Positions 23,921-33,683 of a stretch of DNA of 64,000 bases are shown piece after piece (positions within the stretch are counted from its first letter, which is position 1; each line of letters starts with the position of its first letter). The stretch comes from Aquaspirillum sp. LM1. Lineage in GTDB: Bacteria > Pseudomonadota > Gammaproteobacteria > Burkholderiales > Aquaspirillaceae. The stretch covers positions 62,001 to 126,000 of the forward strand of contig NZ_CP019509.1 in the NCBI RefSeq assembly GCF_002002905.1, read 5' to 3'. Under the pieces are notes generated by a model. It made no database searches, was not told the origin of the DNA, and saw only the letters and a program-made list of their open reading frames with translations. Made by a program: the position numbers and the translations under genes.

Positions 23921-25453
23921 ATGTCGGCTGAACTTGCATCCTCGACTCTGGCTTTGCGTACTGGCGTGGCACCGCTGCCACCCGAACTGTACCGACAGGC
24001 GGTGGAAGAAGCCGATCTGGCCGTGTCGATTACCGACCGGCATGCCAACATCCTGTATGCCAATGCCGCGTTTACCCGCGTCACCGGCTACACGCTGGAC
24101 CAGGTGCTGGGCCAGAATGAATCCATCCTGTCGCACCAGACCACCCCGCGCGAGGTCTACCAGGAAATGTGGCAGCGCCTGGCTGGCGGCCAGTCGTGGA
24201 CCGGGCGGCTGCTCAATCGCCGCCAGGATGGCAGCGTCTACCTGGCCGAGGTCAGCATCACGCCAGTACACGCCGCTGACGGCAGCGTGACCCACTACCT
24301 GGGCATGCACCGCGATGTCACCACGCTGCGCCAGCTGGAATGCATGGTCAACAACCAGAAACAGCTGATTGCCTCGGTGCTTGACGTTGCCCCCATGGTG
24401 TTTGCCCTGCTCGACAGCAATGGCTACGTGATGCTGGACAACCAGGCCTACCAGGCCATGGCCAGCGACCTGCGCAACGACAACCCGGCCCACCTGCTGA
24501 TGGACACCCTGTGCCCCGACTGGCGGCATGCGCTGGTCACCGAGCCCAGCCGCTGTGTGTTCACCGAACTGGAAGCCCGGCTTGACCGCCCGGTGGGCGG
24601 GCCGCGCTGGTATACCTGCACCGCCCAGCTGATCCGGCTGAGCAACGAAGCCACCGACAGTTTTTTCTGCGCGCAAAACGCCGTGGGCCTGCTGCTGACC
24701 TGCTCCGACATCACCGCGCTGCGCGCCGAACAGGAACGCGCCCGCACCGCCGCGCTGAAGGCCATTCTGGCTGACGAAGAACGGGTGGCGGCCATTCGCG
24801 AAAGCCTGTCGGCGGCGCTGTTCCGCCTGGAAGAGCCGATGAACGTGATTTTCTCGGCAGTGAATCTGCTGCGCCGGCGCGATCCGGCCAGCGCCAGCAT
24901 GCTGGAAGACGCGCTGGACGCCAGCCGGGTACATCTGGACGCGCTGCGCGAAGTGATTCCGCCGCGCGGGCCAGAAACCATGAGCAATATCAACCTCAAC
25001 GAAATCCTGCGTGACGTGCTCGACATCGTCACCCCCAGCCTGCTGGCCAATGGTGTGGTGGTGGACTGGCTGCCTGCGCCCACCCTGCCCATGATCTATG
25101 GCCGGCCCGTGCAGTTGCGCGTGCTGTTCAAGGCGTTGCTGGACAACGCCATTGAGGCCATGAGCAGCAAGGGCTGGCGTCGGCGCGAACTGGCGCTGCA
25201 AACCCGCCAGCACGATGATTGCATCGTCATCACCGTGGCCGACCGAGGCCCCGGCATGACGCCAGATTGCGAACTGCGGGCATTCGAGCCTTTCTTTACC
25301 ACCAAACGCAGCGGTGGCCGCCATCTTGGCACCGGCTTGTCCCGCGCGTACCAAGTGGTCACTGACCATGGCGGATTCATCGACCTGGCCGAAAACCCCG
25401 GAGGGGGATGTCTGGTCACGGTGGAGTTCCGTCTGGACGGCGATCCTCTGTAA
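23921..25453 (+). CDS. nifL: NifL, sensor and anti-activator of NifA
   Basis: 510 residues from the ATG at 23921, with GGAG upstream. The N-terminal PAS domain (AVSITDRHANILYANAAFTR through GMHRDVTTLRQLE) is the FAD redox sensor in homologues. A second PAS-like region follows. The C-terminal part is a histidine-kinase-type nucleotide-binding domain with DNAIEAMSSKG (N box), VADRGPGMTP (G1) and GRHLGTGLSRA (G2). NifL does not phosphorylate NifA; it binds and inhibits it when oxygen or fixed nitrogen is present. At the expected His-box position I see no canonical His. nifA follows 12 bases later, which supports the call. Confidence 0.88.
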   Translation: MSAELASSTLALRTGVAPLPPELYRQAVEEADLAVSITDRHANILYANAAFTRVTGYTLDQVLGQNESILSHQTTPREVYQEMWQRLAGGQSWTGRLLNRRQDGSVYLAEVSITPVHAADGSVTHYLGMHRDVTTLRQLECMVNNQKQLIASVLDVAPMVFALLDSNGYVMLDNQAYQAMASDLRNDNPAHLLMDTLCPDWRHALVTEPSRCVFTELEARLDRPVGGPRWYTCTAQLIRLSNEATDSFFCAQNAVGLLLTCSDITALRAEQERARTAALKAILADEERVAAIRESLSAALFRLEEPMNVIFSAVNLLRRRDPASASMLEDALDASRVHLDALREVIPPRGPETMSNINLNEILRDVLDIVTPSLLANGVVVDWLPAPTLPMIYGRPVQLRVLFKALLDNAIEAMSSKGWRRRELALQTRQHDDCIVITVADRGPGMTPDCELRAFEPFFTTKRSGGRHLGTGLSRAYQVVTDHGGFIDLAENPGGGCLVTVEFRLDGDPL

Positions 25454-25465
25454 AGCGAAATCGAC

Positions 25466-27073
25466 ATGGATACTCCGCCCACTGATGTGACGCCCGCGAC
25501 GGGCGGACAGAACTGCAACTTCTGTCCCACCCACCACCTCAACCTGCTGCAGCTGTCGGCCCTGTATGCGGTCAGCCAGGTGTTCAACCGCACCCAGGAC
25601 ACCGCCGACATGCTGCGCGAGCTGCTGCGCGTGCTGCACGATGAAGCCGGGCTGACCCACGGCCTGATTGGCGTGGTGGAACCCGACACCGGCTATCTGG
25701 CGGTGCACAGCCTGTACCACCCGGACCAGGCCGCCACCGACAGCGTGCGCTACCAGCCCGGCGAGGGCATTCTGGGCCTGCTGCTGGAAAAACCGCGCAC
25801 GGTCATGCTCAAGCGTGTGGCCGACGAGCCGCGTTTTCTGCACCGGCTGGGGGTTTACCTGCCGGAACTGCCGTTTATTGCCGTGCCGATCAAGGCGGGC
25901 AATGCAGTGTGCGGCGTGCTGGCAGTGCAGCCAGAAAACGAAGACGACGGCCTGCTCAGCGACCGTGGCCAGTTTGTCGAAATGGTGGCCAACCTGATAG
26001 GCAAGAGCGTGCAGCTGGCGCGTGAAGTGGCGCAGGAGCGCCACGCGCTGATTGAGGAGCGCGATTCACTGCGCCGCACCGTGCGCCAGCAGTTTGGTTT
26101 TGACAATGTTGCCGGCCATTCGGCCAGCATGCGCCGGGTATTCGACCAGGCGCGCCAGGTGGCCAAGTGGAACACCACCGTGCTGATTCGTGGCGAAACC
26201 GGCACCGGCAAGGAGCTGATAGCCAACGCCATCCACTACCATTCGCCGCGCTCGCGCCACGCGCTGGTGAAGCTCAACTGCGCCGCGCTGCCAGAAAACC
26301 TGCTGGAAACCGAGCTGTTTGGCCATGAACGCGGCGCGTTCACCGGTGCGGTGGATACCCACAAGGGCCGTTTTGAGCAGGCGCATGGCGGCACGCTGTT
26401 TCTGGATGAAATTGGCGAAATCTCGGCGGCGTTTCAGGCCAAGCTGCTGCGGGTGCTGCAGGAAGGCGAATTCGAGCGGGTGGGCGGCAACCGCACCATC
26501 CGGGTGGACGTGCGGGTGATTGCCGCCACCCACCGCGACCTGGAAGCGGCAGTGGACGCTGGCGAATTCCGCGAAGACTTGTTTTACCGGCTGAATGTGA
26601 TGCCGCTGTTCCTGCCGCCGCTGCGCGAACGCATCGAGGATATCCCCGATATTGCCCAGCACCTGCTCAGCAAGATTGGCCAGGCACAGGGGCGCAAGCT
26701 GCGCATGACCGACGCCGCCACCAGCCGGCTGGCTGCACACGGCTGGCCGGGCAATGTACGCGAGCTGGAAAACTGTCTGGAGCGGGCCGCCGTGTTGTCC
26801 GAGGATGGCCGGATTGACGTGGGGCTGATTTGCTTTCCCAGCGCCCGCGACCGCTCGCCGGCCCGCACCCCCAGTCGTCCGGTGGCCAGCCCGGCCAGCA
26901 ATGCCCCGCCGCCATCGGTGGACGATCCGTCCTTGTCTGAACGCGAACGGGTGATTGCCGCGCTGGAGCAGGCCGGCTGGGTGCAGGCCAAAGCCGCCCG
27001 CCTGCTGGGCATGACCCCCCGGCAGATTGCCTACCGGATCCAGACCTTGAACATCGAAGTGAAACAGCTGTAA
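25466..27073 (+). CDS. nifA: NifA, sigma-54-dependent activator of nif genes
   Basis: 535 residues. After an N-terminal cysteine patch (CNFC) comes a GAF domain (about 30-180). The AAA+ domain carries Walker A GETGTGKE, the GAFTGA loop that contacts sigma-54, and Walker [13 protein letters not shown] Pro-rich linker and a C-terminal Fis-type helix-turn-helix ([19 protein letters not shown]) complete it. The linker has a single Cys rather than the C-x4-C motif of oxygen-sensitive NifA, which fits a protein controlled by NifL. It is the terminal gene of nifLA; a GC hairpin without a T-tract lies just downstream. Confidence 0.93.
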   Translation: MDTPPTDVTPATGGQNCNFCPTHHLNLLQLSALYAVSQVFNRTQDTADMLRELLRVLHDEAGLTHGLIGVVEPDTGYLAVHSLYHPDQAATDSVRYQPGEGILGLLLEKPRTVMLKRVADEPRFLHRLGVYLPELPFIAVPIKAGNAVCGVLAVQPENEDDGLLSDRGQFVEMVANLIGKSVQLAREVAQERHALIEERDSLRRTVRQQFGFDNVAGHSASMRRVFDQARQVAKWNTTVLIRGETGTGKELIANAIHYHSPRSRHALVKLNCAALPENLLETELFGHERGAFTGAVDTHKGRFEQAHGGTLFLDEIGEISAAFQAKLLRVLQEGEFERVGGNRTIRVDVRVIAATHRDLEAAVDAGEFREDLFYRLNVMPLFLPPLRERIEDIPDIAQHLLSKIGQAQGRKLRMTDAATSRLAAHGWPGNVRELENCLERAAVLSEDGRIDVGLICFPSARDRSPARTPSRPVASPASNAPPPSVDDPSLSERERVIAALEQAGWVQAKAARLLGMTPRQIAYRIQTLNIEVKQL

Positions 27074-27223
27074 GCCCGCCCCTCCCCGCCCAGTCGGGGA
27101 GGCCGGGCCAGCAGTCGCTGTAGCATTCTGTAGCAAACGCATCATCCTCTACTCCCATCTCCTGGCGCGGGCCAGATGTATTTTCCTGTCAAATCAAGTG
27201 CATGTTTTTCGTTTCGCCAGTCA

Positions 27224-27237
27224 GGCATGGCCTTTGC
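27224..27237 (+). promoter_or_regulatory. sigma-54 -24/-12 promoter for modBC
   Basis: GGCATGGCCTTTGC has GG and GC ten bases apart and reads close to consensus through GCTAA. It lies about 100 bases before modB. I find no exact TGT-N10-ACA site in the 150 bases upstream. Confidence 0.6.
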
Positions 27238-27333
27238 TAAAATTCGGCTATTGCCTGGCTTATATCACGCTGCCACCGCCTCCCGCCGGGATAACGCAGC
27301 GTAGCCCCCTGGGCGGGCCGATCTGGAGACAAC

Positions 27334-28017
27334 ATGCTGACTGACAATGACCTGCAAGCCATCTGGCTGACCGTGCGTCTGGCGGGGGTGGTGACCCTGA
27401 TCCTGCTGCTGCTGGGCACACCGCTGGCCTGGTGGCTGGCGCGCAGCAAGGCCTGGTGGAAAGGGCCGATTGGCGCGGTGGTGGCGCTGCCGCTGGTGTT
27501 GCCGCCGTCGGTGCTCGGCTTTTATCTGCTGCTGGCCATGGGGCCGCACGGCCCGGTGGGGCAGTTTACCCAGTGGCTGGGCATCGGCCCACTGCCGTTT
27601 ACCTTTTGGGGACTGGTGCTGGCCTCGGTGTTCTATTCACTGCCGTTTATGGTGCAACCCCTGCAAACCGCGTTTGAATCGATTGGCGATCGCCCGCTGG
27701 AAGTGGCCGCCACCCTGCGCGCCTCACCGCTGGATGCGTTTCTCACCGTGGCCGTGCCCCTGGCTGCACCAGGGTTTCTCACTGCCTCCATCCTCACCTT
27801 TGCCCATACCGTGGGCGAATTTGGCGTGGTGCTGATGATTGGCGGCAATATCCCTGGCGTGACGCGGGTGGCATCGGTGCAGATTTACGACCATGTCGAA
27901 GCAATGGAATACGCCGATGCCCACCGGCTGGCGGCTGTCATGCTGGGCTTTTCCTTTGTGGTGCTGCTGGCGCTGTACGCCTGGCGGCCCAAAGCGGGAC
28001 AAGGAGCATCGGCATGA
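27334..28017 (+). CDS. modB: molybdate ABC transporter permease
   Basis: 227 residues with five to six membrane segments. The family signature for contact with the ATPase, [22 protein letters not shown], is clear, as are [17 protein letters not shown] and [18 protein letters not shown]. It imports molybdate needed for the nitrogenase cofactor. GGAG precedes the ATG. The stop overlaps the modC start (ATGA). No modA gene lies upstream; the binding protein must be encoded elsewhere. Confidence 0.92.
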   Translation: MLTDNDLQAIWLTVRLAGVVTLILLLLGTPLAWWLARSKAWWKGPIGAVVALPLVLPPSVLGFYLLLAMGPHGPVGQFTQWLGIGPLPFTFWGLVLASVFYSLPFMVQPLQTAFESIGDRPLEVAATLRASPLDAFLTVAVPLAAPGFLTASILTFAHTVGEFGVVLMIGGNIPGVTRVASVQIYDHVEAMEYADAHRLAAVMLGFSFVVLLALYAWRPKAGQGASA

Positions 28018-29081
28018 ACGCCATCCAGGCATGTTTCCAGCTGAACTGGCCAGGCTTTACCCTGGATGTGGATCTTGAACTGCCCGGCCACGGCATCACC
28101 GCGCTGTTTGGCCATTCCGGCTCGGGCAAGACCACCCTGCTGCGCTGTATTGCCGGGCTGGAGCGCGCCGCACATGGGCGGCTGCAGGTGGATGGCGAAG
28201 TCTGGCAGGATGCACAGCGCTGGCTGCCGGTGCACCAGCGCCCGATTGGCTATGTGTTTCAGGAAGCCAGCCTGTTTGCCCACCTGAGCGTGATGGGCAA
28301 CCTCAGCTACGGCATGAAGCGCAACGCCCAGGCGCAGCAGGGGCGGCTGGATCAGGCGATTGAACTGCTCGGCATTGGCCACCTGCTGACGCGCAAGCCC
28401 GATCATCTGTCTGGCGGCGAACGCCAGCGGGTAGGCATCGCCCGCGCACTGGCGGTGTGCCCGCGCCTGCTGCTGATGGACGAACCGCTGGCCGCGCTGG
28501 ATCTGAAGCGCAAACAGGAAATCCTGCCCTATCTGGAGCGGCTGCACGACGAGCTGGATATTCCGCTGCTGTATGTCAGCCATTCCCCCGACGAAGTGGC
28601 ACGGCTGGCCGATTATCTGGTGGCGATGGAAGCCGGGCGGGCGCTGGCCTGCGGCCCGCTGGCCGATACCCTGGCGCGGCTGGACTTGCCCATTCGCCTG
28701 GGCGAGGATGCCGGGGCGATTCTGGACGCCACCATCGGGGCGGTGGATGCGCACTGGCATCTGGCGCGCGTGGACTTTGCCGGCGGCAGCCTGTGGGCGC
28801 GCAACCCCGGCCTGTCACTGGGCCGCAAGGTGCGCGTGCGGGTGCTGGCCCGCGACGTCAGCCTGGCCGAACAGCCGGGCAACAGCAGCATTCAGAACGT
28901 GCTGCGCGGCCAGGTGGACGCCATTGGCGACGACGACCACCCTGGCGTGGCACTGGCGCGGGTGCGGGTGGGCAGCAGCGTACTGCTGGCCCGACTCACC
29001 CGCCGCGCCGCCCATGAGCTGGCAGTGAGCGCCGGCAAAGAGCTCTGGGTGCAGGTCAAGTCGGTGGCCTTGCTGGAGTAA
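28014..29081 (+). CDS. modC: molybdate ABC transporter ATP-binding protein
   Basis: 355 residues. The ABC domain has Walker A GHSGSGKT, signature [15 protein letters not shown] and Walker [13 protein letters not shown]. The C-terminal ~120 residues form a molybdate-binding (Mop) regulatory domain, with [16 protein letters not shown] and [16 protein letters not shown]. It energises ModB. It is the last gene of the pair, followed directly by the repeat array at 29.1 kb. Confidence 0.92.
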   Translation: MNAIQACFQLNWPGFTLDVDLELPGHGITALFGHSGSGKTTLLRCIAGLERAAHGRLQVDGEVWQDAQRWLPVHQRPIGYVFQEASLFAHLSVMGNLSYGMKRNAQAQQGRLDQAIELLGIGHLLTRKPDHLSGGERQRVGIARALAVCPRLLLMDEPLAALDLKRKQEILPYLERLHDELDIPLLYVSHSPDEVARLADYLVAMEAGRALACGPLADTLARLDLPIRLGEDAGAILDATIGAVDAHWHLARVDFAGGSLWARNPGLSLGRKVRVRVLARDVSLAEQPGNSSIQNVLRGQVDAIGDDDHPGVALARVRVGSSVLLARLTRRAAHELAVSAGKELWVQVKSVALLE

Positions 29082-29129
29082 GCCCACGCCGAGATATCTG
29101 GACCGAACCTCTGAGGGAGACGCTGAGCT

Positions 29130-30180
29130 TTTACTTGCCACAGCGAACCACCCACCGCACCCCCACCCCGTCATTCCCGCGCAGGCGGGAATCCAGAGGC
29201 ATCCACAGCGTGCAGCGGGTGCAAGTTCTCACGACCGCCACGCCACGCTCAACGCCCACGGCGCACGATGTAGCGCGGCCTGGGTTCCCGCCTGCGCGGG
29301 AACGACACGTCAGGTAAGGCTCATGCCGAAAGAGGTCTGGTCACCCATCACCTTGAAACGCAAGGGTATATGTGAGTTAACTGACGTCTGGCATCTCTAT
29401 TTGTTATTTTAAAACAAATACTTGATTTTACTTGCCACAGCGAACCACCCACCGCACCTCCACCCCGTCATTCCCGCGCAGGCGGGAATCCAGAGGCATC
29501 CACAGCGTGCAGCAGGTGCGAGCTCTCACGACCACCACGCTACGCTCAACGCCTACGGCGCACGCTGTGGCACGGCCTGGGTTCCCGCCTGCGCGGGAAC
29601 GACAAGTGAGGTGGGGCTCATGCCGAAAGAAGTCTAGTCACCCATCACCTCGAAACGCAAGGGCATATGTGAGCGAGCTGACGTCGAGTATCTCTATTTG
29701 TTATTTTAAAACAAAGCTTTGCATTGCCACGGCGAACCACCCGCCGCACTCCCACCCCGTCATTCCCGCGAAGGCGGGAATCCAGAGGCATCCACAGCGT
29801 GCAGCAGGTGCGAGCTCTCACCACCACGCCACGCTCAACGCCCACGGCGCATGCTGTGGCACGGCCTGGGTTCCCGCCTGCGCGGGAACGACAAGTGAGG
29901 CTAGTAGCCAGTCACGTTGAAACACAAGGGTTCATGTCGCCACGAAGAACTACTCGCCGCACGACACCGAGTCATTCCCGCGCAGGCGGGAATCCAGGCG
30001 TGTCCACAGCGCACAGCGGGGTGAGTTCTCACGAGCGCTTACCTGCGCCATGCCCACCGCGCACACTGTGGTGCGGTCTGGGTTCCCGCCTGCGCGGGAA
30101 CGACCCCTCAGGTGAAGTTCATACCGAAAGCGGTCTAGGCACCAGTCAATCGGTTCAAATCATGGTGACTGGCTACTAGG
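29130..30180. repeat. array of four ~210-300 bp repeats with paired REP-like palindromes
   Basis: Four similar units carry the palindrome CATTCCCGCGCAGGCGGGAATCC at 29172, 29469, 29761 and 29973. Each has an inverted partner, GGTTCCCGCCTGCGCGGGAACGAC, about 110 bases later. Spacing between units is 297, 292 and 212 bases. Between palindromes the units share GCATCCACAGCGTGCAGC and CTCAACGCC; the spacers share CTCTATTTGTTATTTTAAAACAAA. The array separates modC from the DUF2789 gene. A fifth, shortened unit is at 47340-47505. No coding function is likely. Confidence 0.9.
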
Positions 30181-30291
30181 CTCATACCGAAAGAGGTCGA
30201 GCCCTCAGTCACGTTGAAATACCCGCGTGCAGGCGAGTGCGCTGACGTCGGGCATCCGCACCAATTATCAGTTTTATATCATGATGACTGA

Positions 30292-30525
30292 CTACTGGCG
30301 CAAGCGTACGTCCAGATCATCCACCCACGCGGCCCAATCCGCATCAGCCGCAATTTGCTGGCGCAAGAACGCTTGCTGAGCCGGCTTCCAGAATGGCGCA
30401 TCGGGCAAGGCAATCGCACTGCTCAACGGGCGATGTCGGGCAATGAAGCCGGCAATCGACTGGGCATCGCTGGCCAGCCCCAACTGGCGAAACAATTCAC
30501 TGAGGGTGTGAATGGCGTGATCCAT
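30292..30525 (-). CDS. DUF2789 family protein
   Basis: 77 residues from the ATG at 30525 (MDHAIHTLSELFRQLGL). It has the family pattern of small acidic proteins with HTLSELFRQLGL, then FIARHRPL, ALPDAPFWKPAQQAFLR and a C-terminal WAAWVDDLDVRLR. The function is unknown. It lies downstream of arsA on the same strand, about 67 bases apart, but family members are not tied to arsenic resistance, so the link may be chance. Confidence 0.8.
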   Translation of the reverse strand: MDHAIHTLSELFRQLGLASDAQSIAGFIARHRPLSSAIALPDAPFWKPAQQAFLRQQIAADADWAAWVDDLDVRLRQ

Positions 30526-30591
30526 GGAGCATCCTTTTCCGGGCGGGAGGCGTCGTTTCGACAACCAGGCCGCCTGTTGCCCTGCCTGGGC

Positions 30592-32364
30592 TCAGCGTTG
30601 GACTGGTCGCGCCTCGGCCAGTTCCAGCAAGCGGGCCACGCCTACCGGTTCGGCGGCCATCAGCGGTGCCACTGCCAGGCGTTTGGCGTGCAGGCTGGCC
30701 ACCCGCTCGATTTCCTGCTGTTCATTCCATGCCCGTTGCCGCAGCAGGGGCGACGTCGGCTGGCTGGCGGCCAGGCTGTTATTCACCACCCAGGCCCAGG
30801 GCTCAATGCCGGCCCGGCGCAAGTCGGCCTGCAGATTGGCTGCTTCCAGCACGGGCGTGGTTTCCGCCAGGGTGACAATCAGCACCTTGGTTTGTGCCGG
30901 ATCCTGCAACTGCATCATCGGCGTGGTGTAGTGGGCATGGCTGTGCGCCATTTGCCGGGTGATGTCGCGGTGATACGCGCCAGTGGCGTCCAGCAGCAGC
31001 AAGGTGTGGCCGGTGGGGGCGGTGTCCATCACCACAAACTTGCGCCCGGCTTCGCGGATAATGCGCGAGAACGCCTGAAACACGGCAATTTCTTCAGTAC
31101 AGGGCGAACGCAGGTCTTCTTCCAGCAGCGCCCGGCCTTGCGCGTCCAGCTGGGCACCCTTGGTGGCCAGTACATGCTGGCGATAGCGTTCGGTTTCGGC
31201 GTGCGGGTCAATCCGGCTGACGGTCAACCCGGCCAGCGAGCCCTCCAGCGTTTCGGCCAGATGCGCCGCCGGGTCGGAGGTGGTCAGGTGAACCGGCAGG
31301 CCGCGCTGGGCCAGCTCAACCGCCACTGCTGCCGCCAGCGTGGTTTTACCCACGCCACCCTTGCCCATCAGCATAATCAGCCCATGGCCATCCTGCGCCA
31401 GCTCATCCACCAGGCTGGCCAGGCTGGGCAAAACGCGCGCGGGCGGCAAGGCCGGCACCGGGGTATCCGGGCTGGCGGGGGCGGGGTTGAGCAACTGGCG
31501 CAAGGCATCCAGCCCCACCAGATTAAACGGCTTGAGGGCAATCTGGTCGAGGGGCAAGGCGCGCAAATTGGCCGGCATGGCCTCCAGCGCCGCGTGTTCG
31601 CGTGCGCCCAGTGCCATGGCCAGCGCATCCTGCCGGGCTTCGCTGTCGGGCAGCACGCCATTCACCACCAGATACTGCTGCGACAGGCCAATGGCGGCCA
31701 GTTCTTCGTGGGTGCGGCTGGCCTCACGCAAGGTGGCCGGCTGGGCGCGTGCCACCAGCACCAGCCGGGTGCGCAGGGGGTCGGCCAGCGCCGCCACGGC
31801 AGCCTGATACTGATGACGCTGTTTTTCCAGCCCGGCCAGCGGCCCCAGGCAGGAAGCATCGCCCTTGCCCGCCTCCAGAAACCCACTCCACGCCCCCGGC
31901 AATTGCAGCAGGCGGATGGTGTGCCCGGTGGGCGCGGTGTCAAAAATAATCTGGTCGTAGTCCGCCGTCAGCGCCGACGCCACCAGCAACGCGGTGAATT
32001 CATCAAACGCGGCAATTTCGGTGGTGCAGGCACCGGATAACTGTTCCTCGATGCCCCTGACCACACTGTCGGGCAACACCCCGCGCACCGGGCCGACAAT
32101 CCGCTCACGGTAGACCGCTGCCGCCGCCTGCGGGTCGATTTCCAGCGCGGCCAGCCCAGGCACCGCCGGGATGGCGGTGATCTGATTGCCGATGCTGACG
32201 CCAAACACCTGACCCACATTCGATGCCGGGTCGGTGCTGACCAGCAACACCCGCTGGCCGGCATCGGCCAGTTGCACGGCAGTGGCGCAGGCCAGCGAGG
32301 TTTTGCCCACCCCACCCTTGCCAGTAAAAAACACAAAATGCGGAAGCTGATCAAGAAAATGCAT
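30592..32364 (-). CDS. arsA: ArsA, arsenite/antimonite pump-driving ATPase
   Basis: 590 residues from the ATG at 32364. Two tandem P-loop halves each carry a deviant Walker A (FFTGKGGVGKTS and MGKGGVGKTT), a DTAPTGHT signature and an As(III)-site segment (GACTTEIAAFDEF and SPCTEEIAVFQAF). ArsA binds As(III) handed over by ArsD and drives an ArsB or Acr3 carrier in the inner membrane. No carrier gene is present in this cluster or anywhere in the window. It is encoded after arsR and arsD on the same strand. Confidence 0.92.
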   Translation of the reverse strand: MHFLDQLPHFVFFTGKGGVGKTSLACATAVQLADAGQRVLLVSTDPASNVGQVFGVSIGNQITAIPAVPGLAALEIDPQAAAAVYRERIVGPVRGVLPDSVVRGIEEQLSGACTTEIAAFDEFTALLVASALTADYDQIIFDTAPTGHTIRLLQLPGAWSGFLEAGKGDASCLGPLAGLEKQRHQYQAAVAALADPLRTRLVLVARAQPATLREASRTHEELAAIGLSQQYLVVNGVLPDSEARQDALAMALGAREHAALEAMPANLRALPLDQIALKPFNLVGLDALRQLLNPAPASPDTPVPALPPARVLPSLASLVDELAQDGHGLIMLMGKGGVGKTTLAAAVAVELAQRGLPVHLTTSDPAAHLAETLEGSLAGLTVSRIDPHAETERYRQHVLATKGAQLDAQGRALLEEDLRSPCTEEIAVFQAFSRIIREAGRKFVVMDTAPTGHTLLLLDATGAYHRDITRQMAHSHAHYTTPMMQLQDPAQTKVLIVTLAETTPVLEAANLQADLRRAGIEPWAWVVNNSLAASQPTSPLLRQRAWNEQQEIERVASLHAKRLAVAPLMAAEPVGVARLLELAEARPVQR

Positions 32365-32509
32365 GGGGTAACTCCAGTGGGGTGAGGCGGCCACGCGGGG
32401 CAGCGGGCTAGAAGGACAATGACGGTGGGTCAGCCGGGCATCACCTGGCCTGGGCGGGGCATGCGCCCGCCAGGATCCCCGCTTGCCCGACTACGTAGTC
32501 AGGGTGTCG

Positions 32510-32866
32510 TTAGCAACAACTGCTACCGGCGCAGCAGGCGCTGGCTACCGGTGTGGCGGTGGGCTCCAGCGCCAGCCAGCGCGTCAGCTCGGCGCGGCTG
32601 GGGTAGCGTCCGGCCAGCGCCACTTCGCCGTCCAGCAGCACCAGTGGCAGCGCCTCTTCACCCACGCGGGCCAGAAATGCCTTGGCCGTGGCATTGTCGG
32701 CAAATGCCAACGGCTGCTGGGCCAGGTTAAAGCGTTCAATCTGCGCGCCAGCCTGCCTGGCCCAGTCTACGTCGGCGGCAAAGCTGACCAGCGCCTGATC
32801 CACTTCAACGCCACACACGCCTGTGTTACAGCACAGGGCCGGATCGAATACCTGAAGGGTTTTCAT
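32510..32866 (-). CDS. arsD: ArsD arsenite chaperone
   Basis: 118 residues. Cys12, Cys13 and Cys18 (ALCCNTGVCG) form the conserved metalloid site. The C-terminus has two more vicinal pairs (ACCAGSSCC). ArsD passes As(III) to ArsA and can act as a weak repressor. It is flanked by arsR upstream and arsA downstream, with gaps of 72 and 145 bases. Confidence 0.92.
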   Translation of the reverse strand: MKTLQVFDPALCCNTGVCGVEVDQALVSFAADVDWARQAGAQIERFNLAQQPLAFADNATAKAFLARVGEEALPLVLLDGEVALAGRYPSRAELTRWLALEPTATPVASACCAGSSCC

Positions 32867-32938
32867 TGCAATGCTCCATCTATTATTGAAATGATACAGC
32901 TAAAAAATCAGCACAGCCCAACCCGGCTCATGCCGCAA

Positions 32939-33298
32939 TCAGCCCGGCGACAACGGCGGCAGCACCCCTTCGGCACAGCCCGACGCTGCACGCAGCTCGG
33001 CGCAATACTCCGGATGGTCGGCGCAGCACTCGGCGCTCAGATAAGCAATCAGCTCAAGCATTTGCGCCAGATTGGCCCGATACCGCTGAAAGCGCCCTTC
33101 CTGTTCCACCGTCAGCAGCCCGGCCTGGGTCAGCGCCTTGAGGTGAAACGACAGATTGGTGGGCGGAATATCCAGTGTACTGGCAATCACGCCAGCCACC
33201 ATGCCGTGCCGGCCCTGGCGGACCAGCAGACGAAAGATATCCTGACGCACGCCGGAGGCCAGCGATTCAAACATTTTAGTGGCGGTGTGTTGTTCCAT
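32939..33298 (-). CDS. arsR: ArsR-family repressor
   Basis: 119 residues from the ATG at 33298. It has the ArsR winged helix (LASGVRQDIFRLLVRQG, then IPPTNLSFHLKALTQAGLL). The As(III) site differs from the classic CxC helix: cysteines occur in the C-terminal segment ECCADHPEYC, as in ArsR variants with the sensor outside the DNA-binding helix. The AT-rich run at 33299-33340 is the likely ars promoter and operator region. Confidence 0.88.
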   Translation of the reverse strand: MEQHTATKMFESLASGVRQDIFRLLVRQGRHGMVAGVIASTLDIPPTNLSFHLKALTQAGLLTVEQEGRFQRYRANLAQMLELIAYLSAECCADHPEYCAELRAASGCAEGVLPPLSPG

Positions 33299-33375
33299 AC
33301 TGCAACTATACAACTAAAATTAAAATAATAAAAGCCCAGCCTACCGCTGGCACAAGCCTCGTTCCGGCAAAGACA

Positions 33376-33451
33376 GGAATCCAGGATGTTGATTTTTATG
33401 GGTTTTATTTTTGGCGAAAACAATTTTTCTGAATAAATCAGCGCGTCCCAA
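33376..33451 (+). repeat. copy of dispersed repeat family 1
   Basis: The 76 bases from GGAATCCAGGATGTTGATTT to CAGCGCGTCCCAAG match the reverse complement of 6143-6225 closely. The other end with the inverted repeat is missing here. It abuts the broken ion-channel fragment at 33497-33598, perhaps marking an insertion or deletion point. Confidence 0.7.
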
Positions 33452-33496
33452 GAAGAGAGGCGGAACTTCCCTGCACACATCACTTCTGGCAGCGTG

Positions 33497-33598
33497 CTGG
33501 TCAAACGCCTTGCCTGCCGGGGTGTCAGCTTCAAAGATGATCTGGTACAGGCGATTGCGCCAGGCGGCGCGAGTGGGCAAGGCCGGAGTGGCGCGCAT
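33497..33598 (-). pseudogene. N-terminal fragment of an ion transporter (voltage-gated K+ channel type)
   Basis: From the ATG at 33598, about 34 codons give a basic start and the stretch RLYQIIFEADTPAGKAFD. This closely resembles the first residues of bacterial ion-transporter (Kch-like) proteins, just before their first membrane segment. After FD the frame continues only as unrelated sequence into the repeat at 33376-33451. The rest of the gene is gone. A short direct repeat, AATCCCTTGAGAG twice, lies upstream at 33607-33632. Confidence 0.55.
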
Positions 33599-33683
33599 GC
33601 AGGGGGAATCCCTTGAGAGGAATCCCTTGAGAGATGGGGGGCGTCAGCGGGCACAGCGGCCCGCTGAACACCTGGCAGCGGGT

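Noticed and set aside
23795-26044. A 749-codon open frame antisense to nifL-nifA
   Set aside because: It mirrors two well-supported genes, has His/Gln/Arg-rich composition typical of antisense GC-rich frames, and shows no domain.
29432-29920. Open frames across the repeat array, encoding PSFPRRRESRGIHS-like segments
   Set aside because: These are translations of the REP palindromes and are well-known artefacts; they recur in each unit with no start signals.
29130-30180. CRISPR array
   Set aside because: Units are ~300 bp with palindromes and similar inner sequences, not short repeats with unique spacers, and no cas genes are near.
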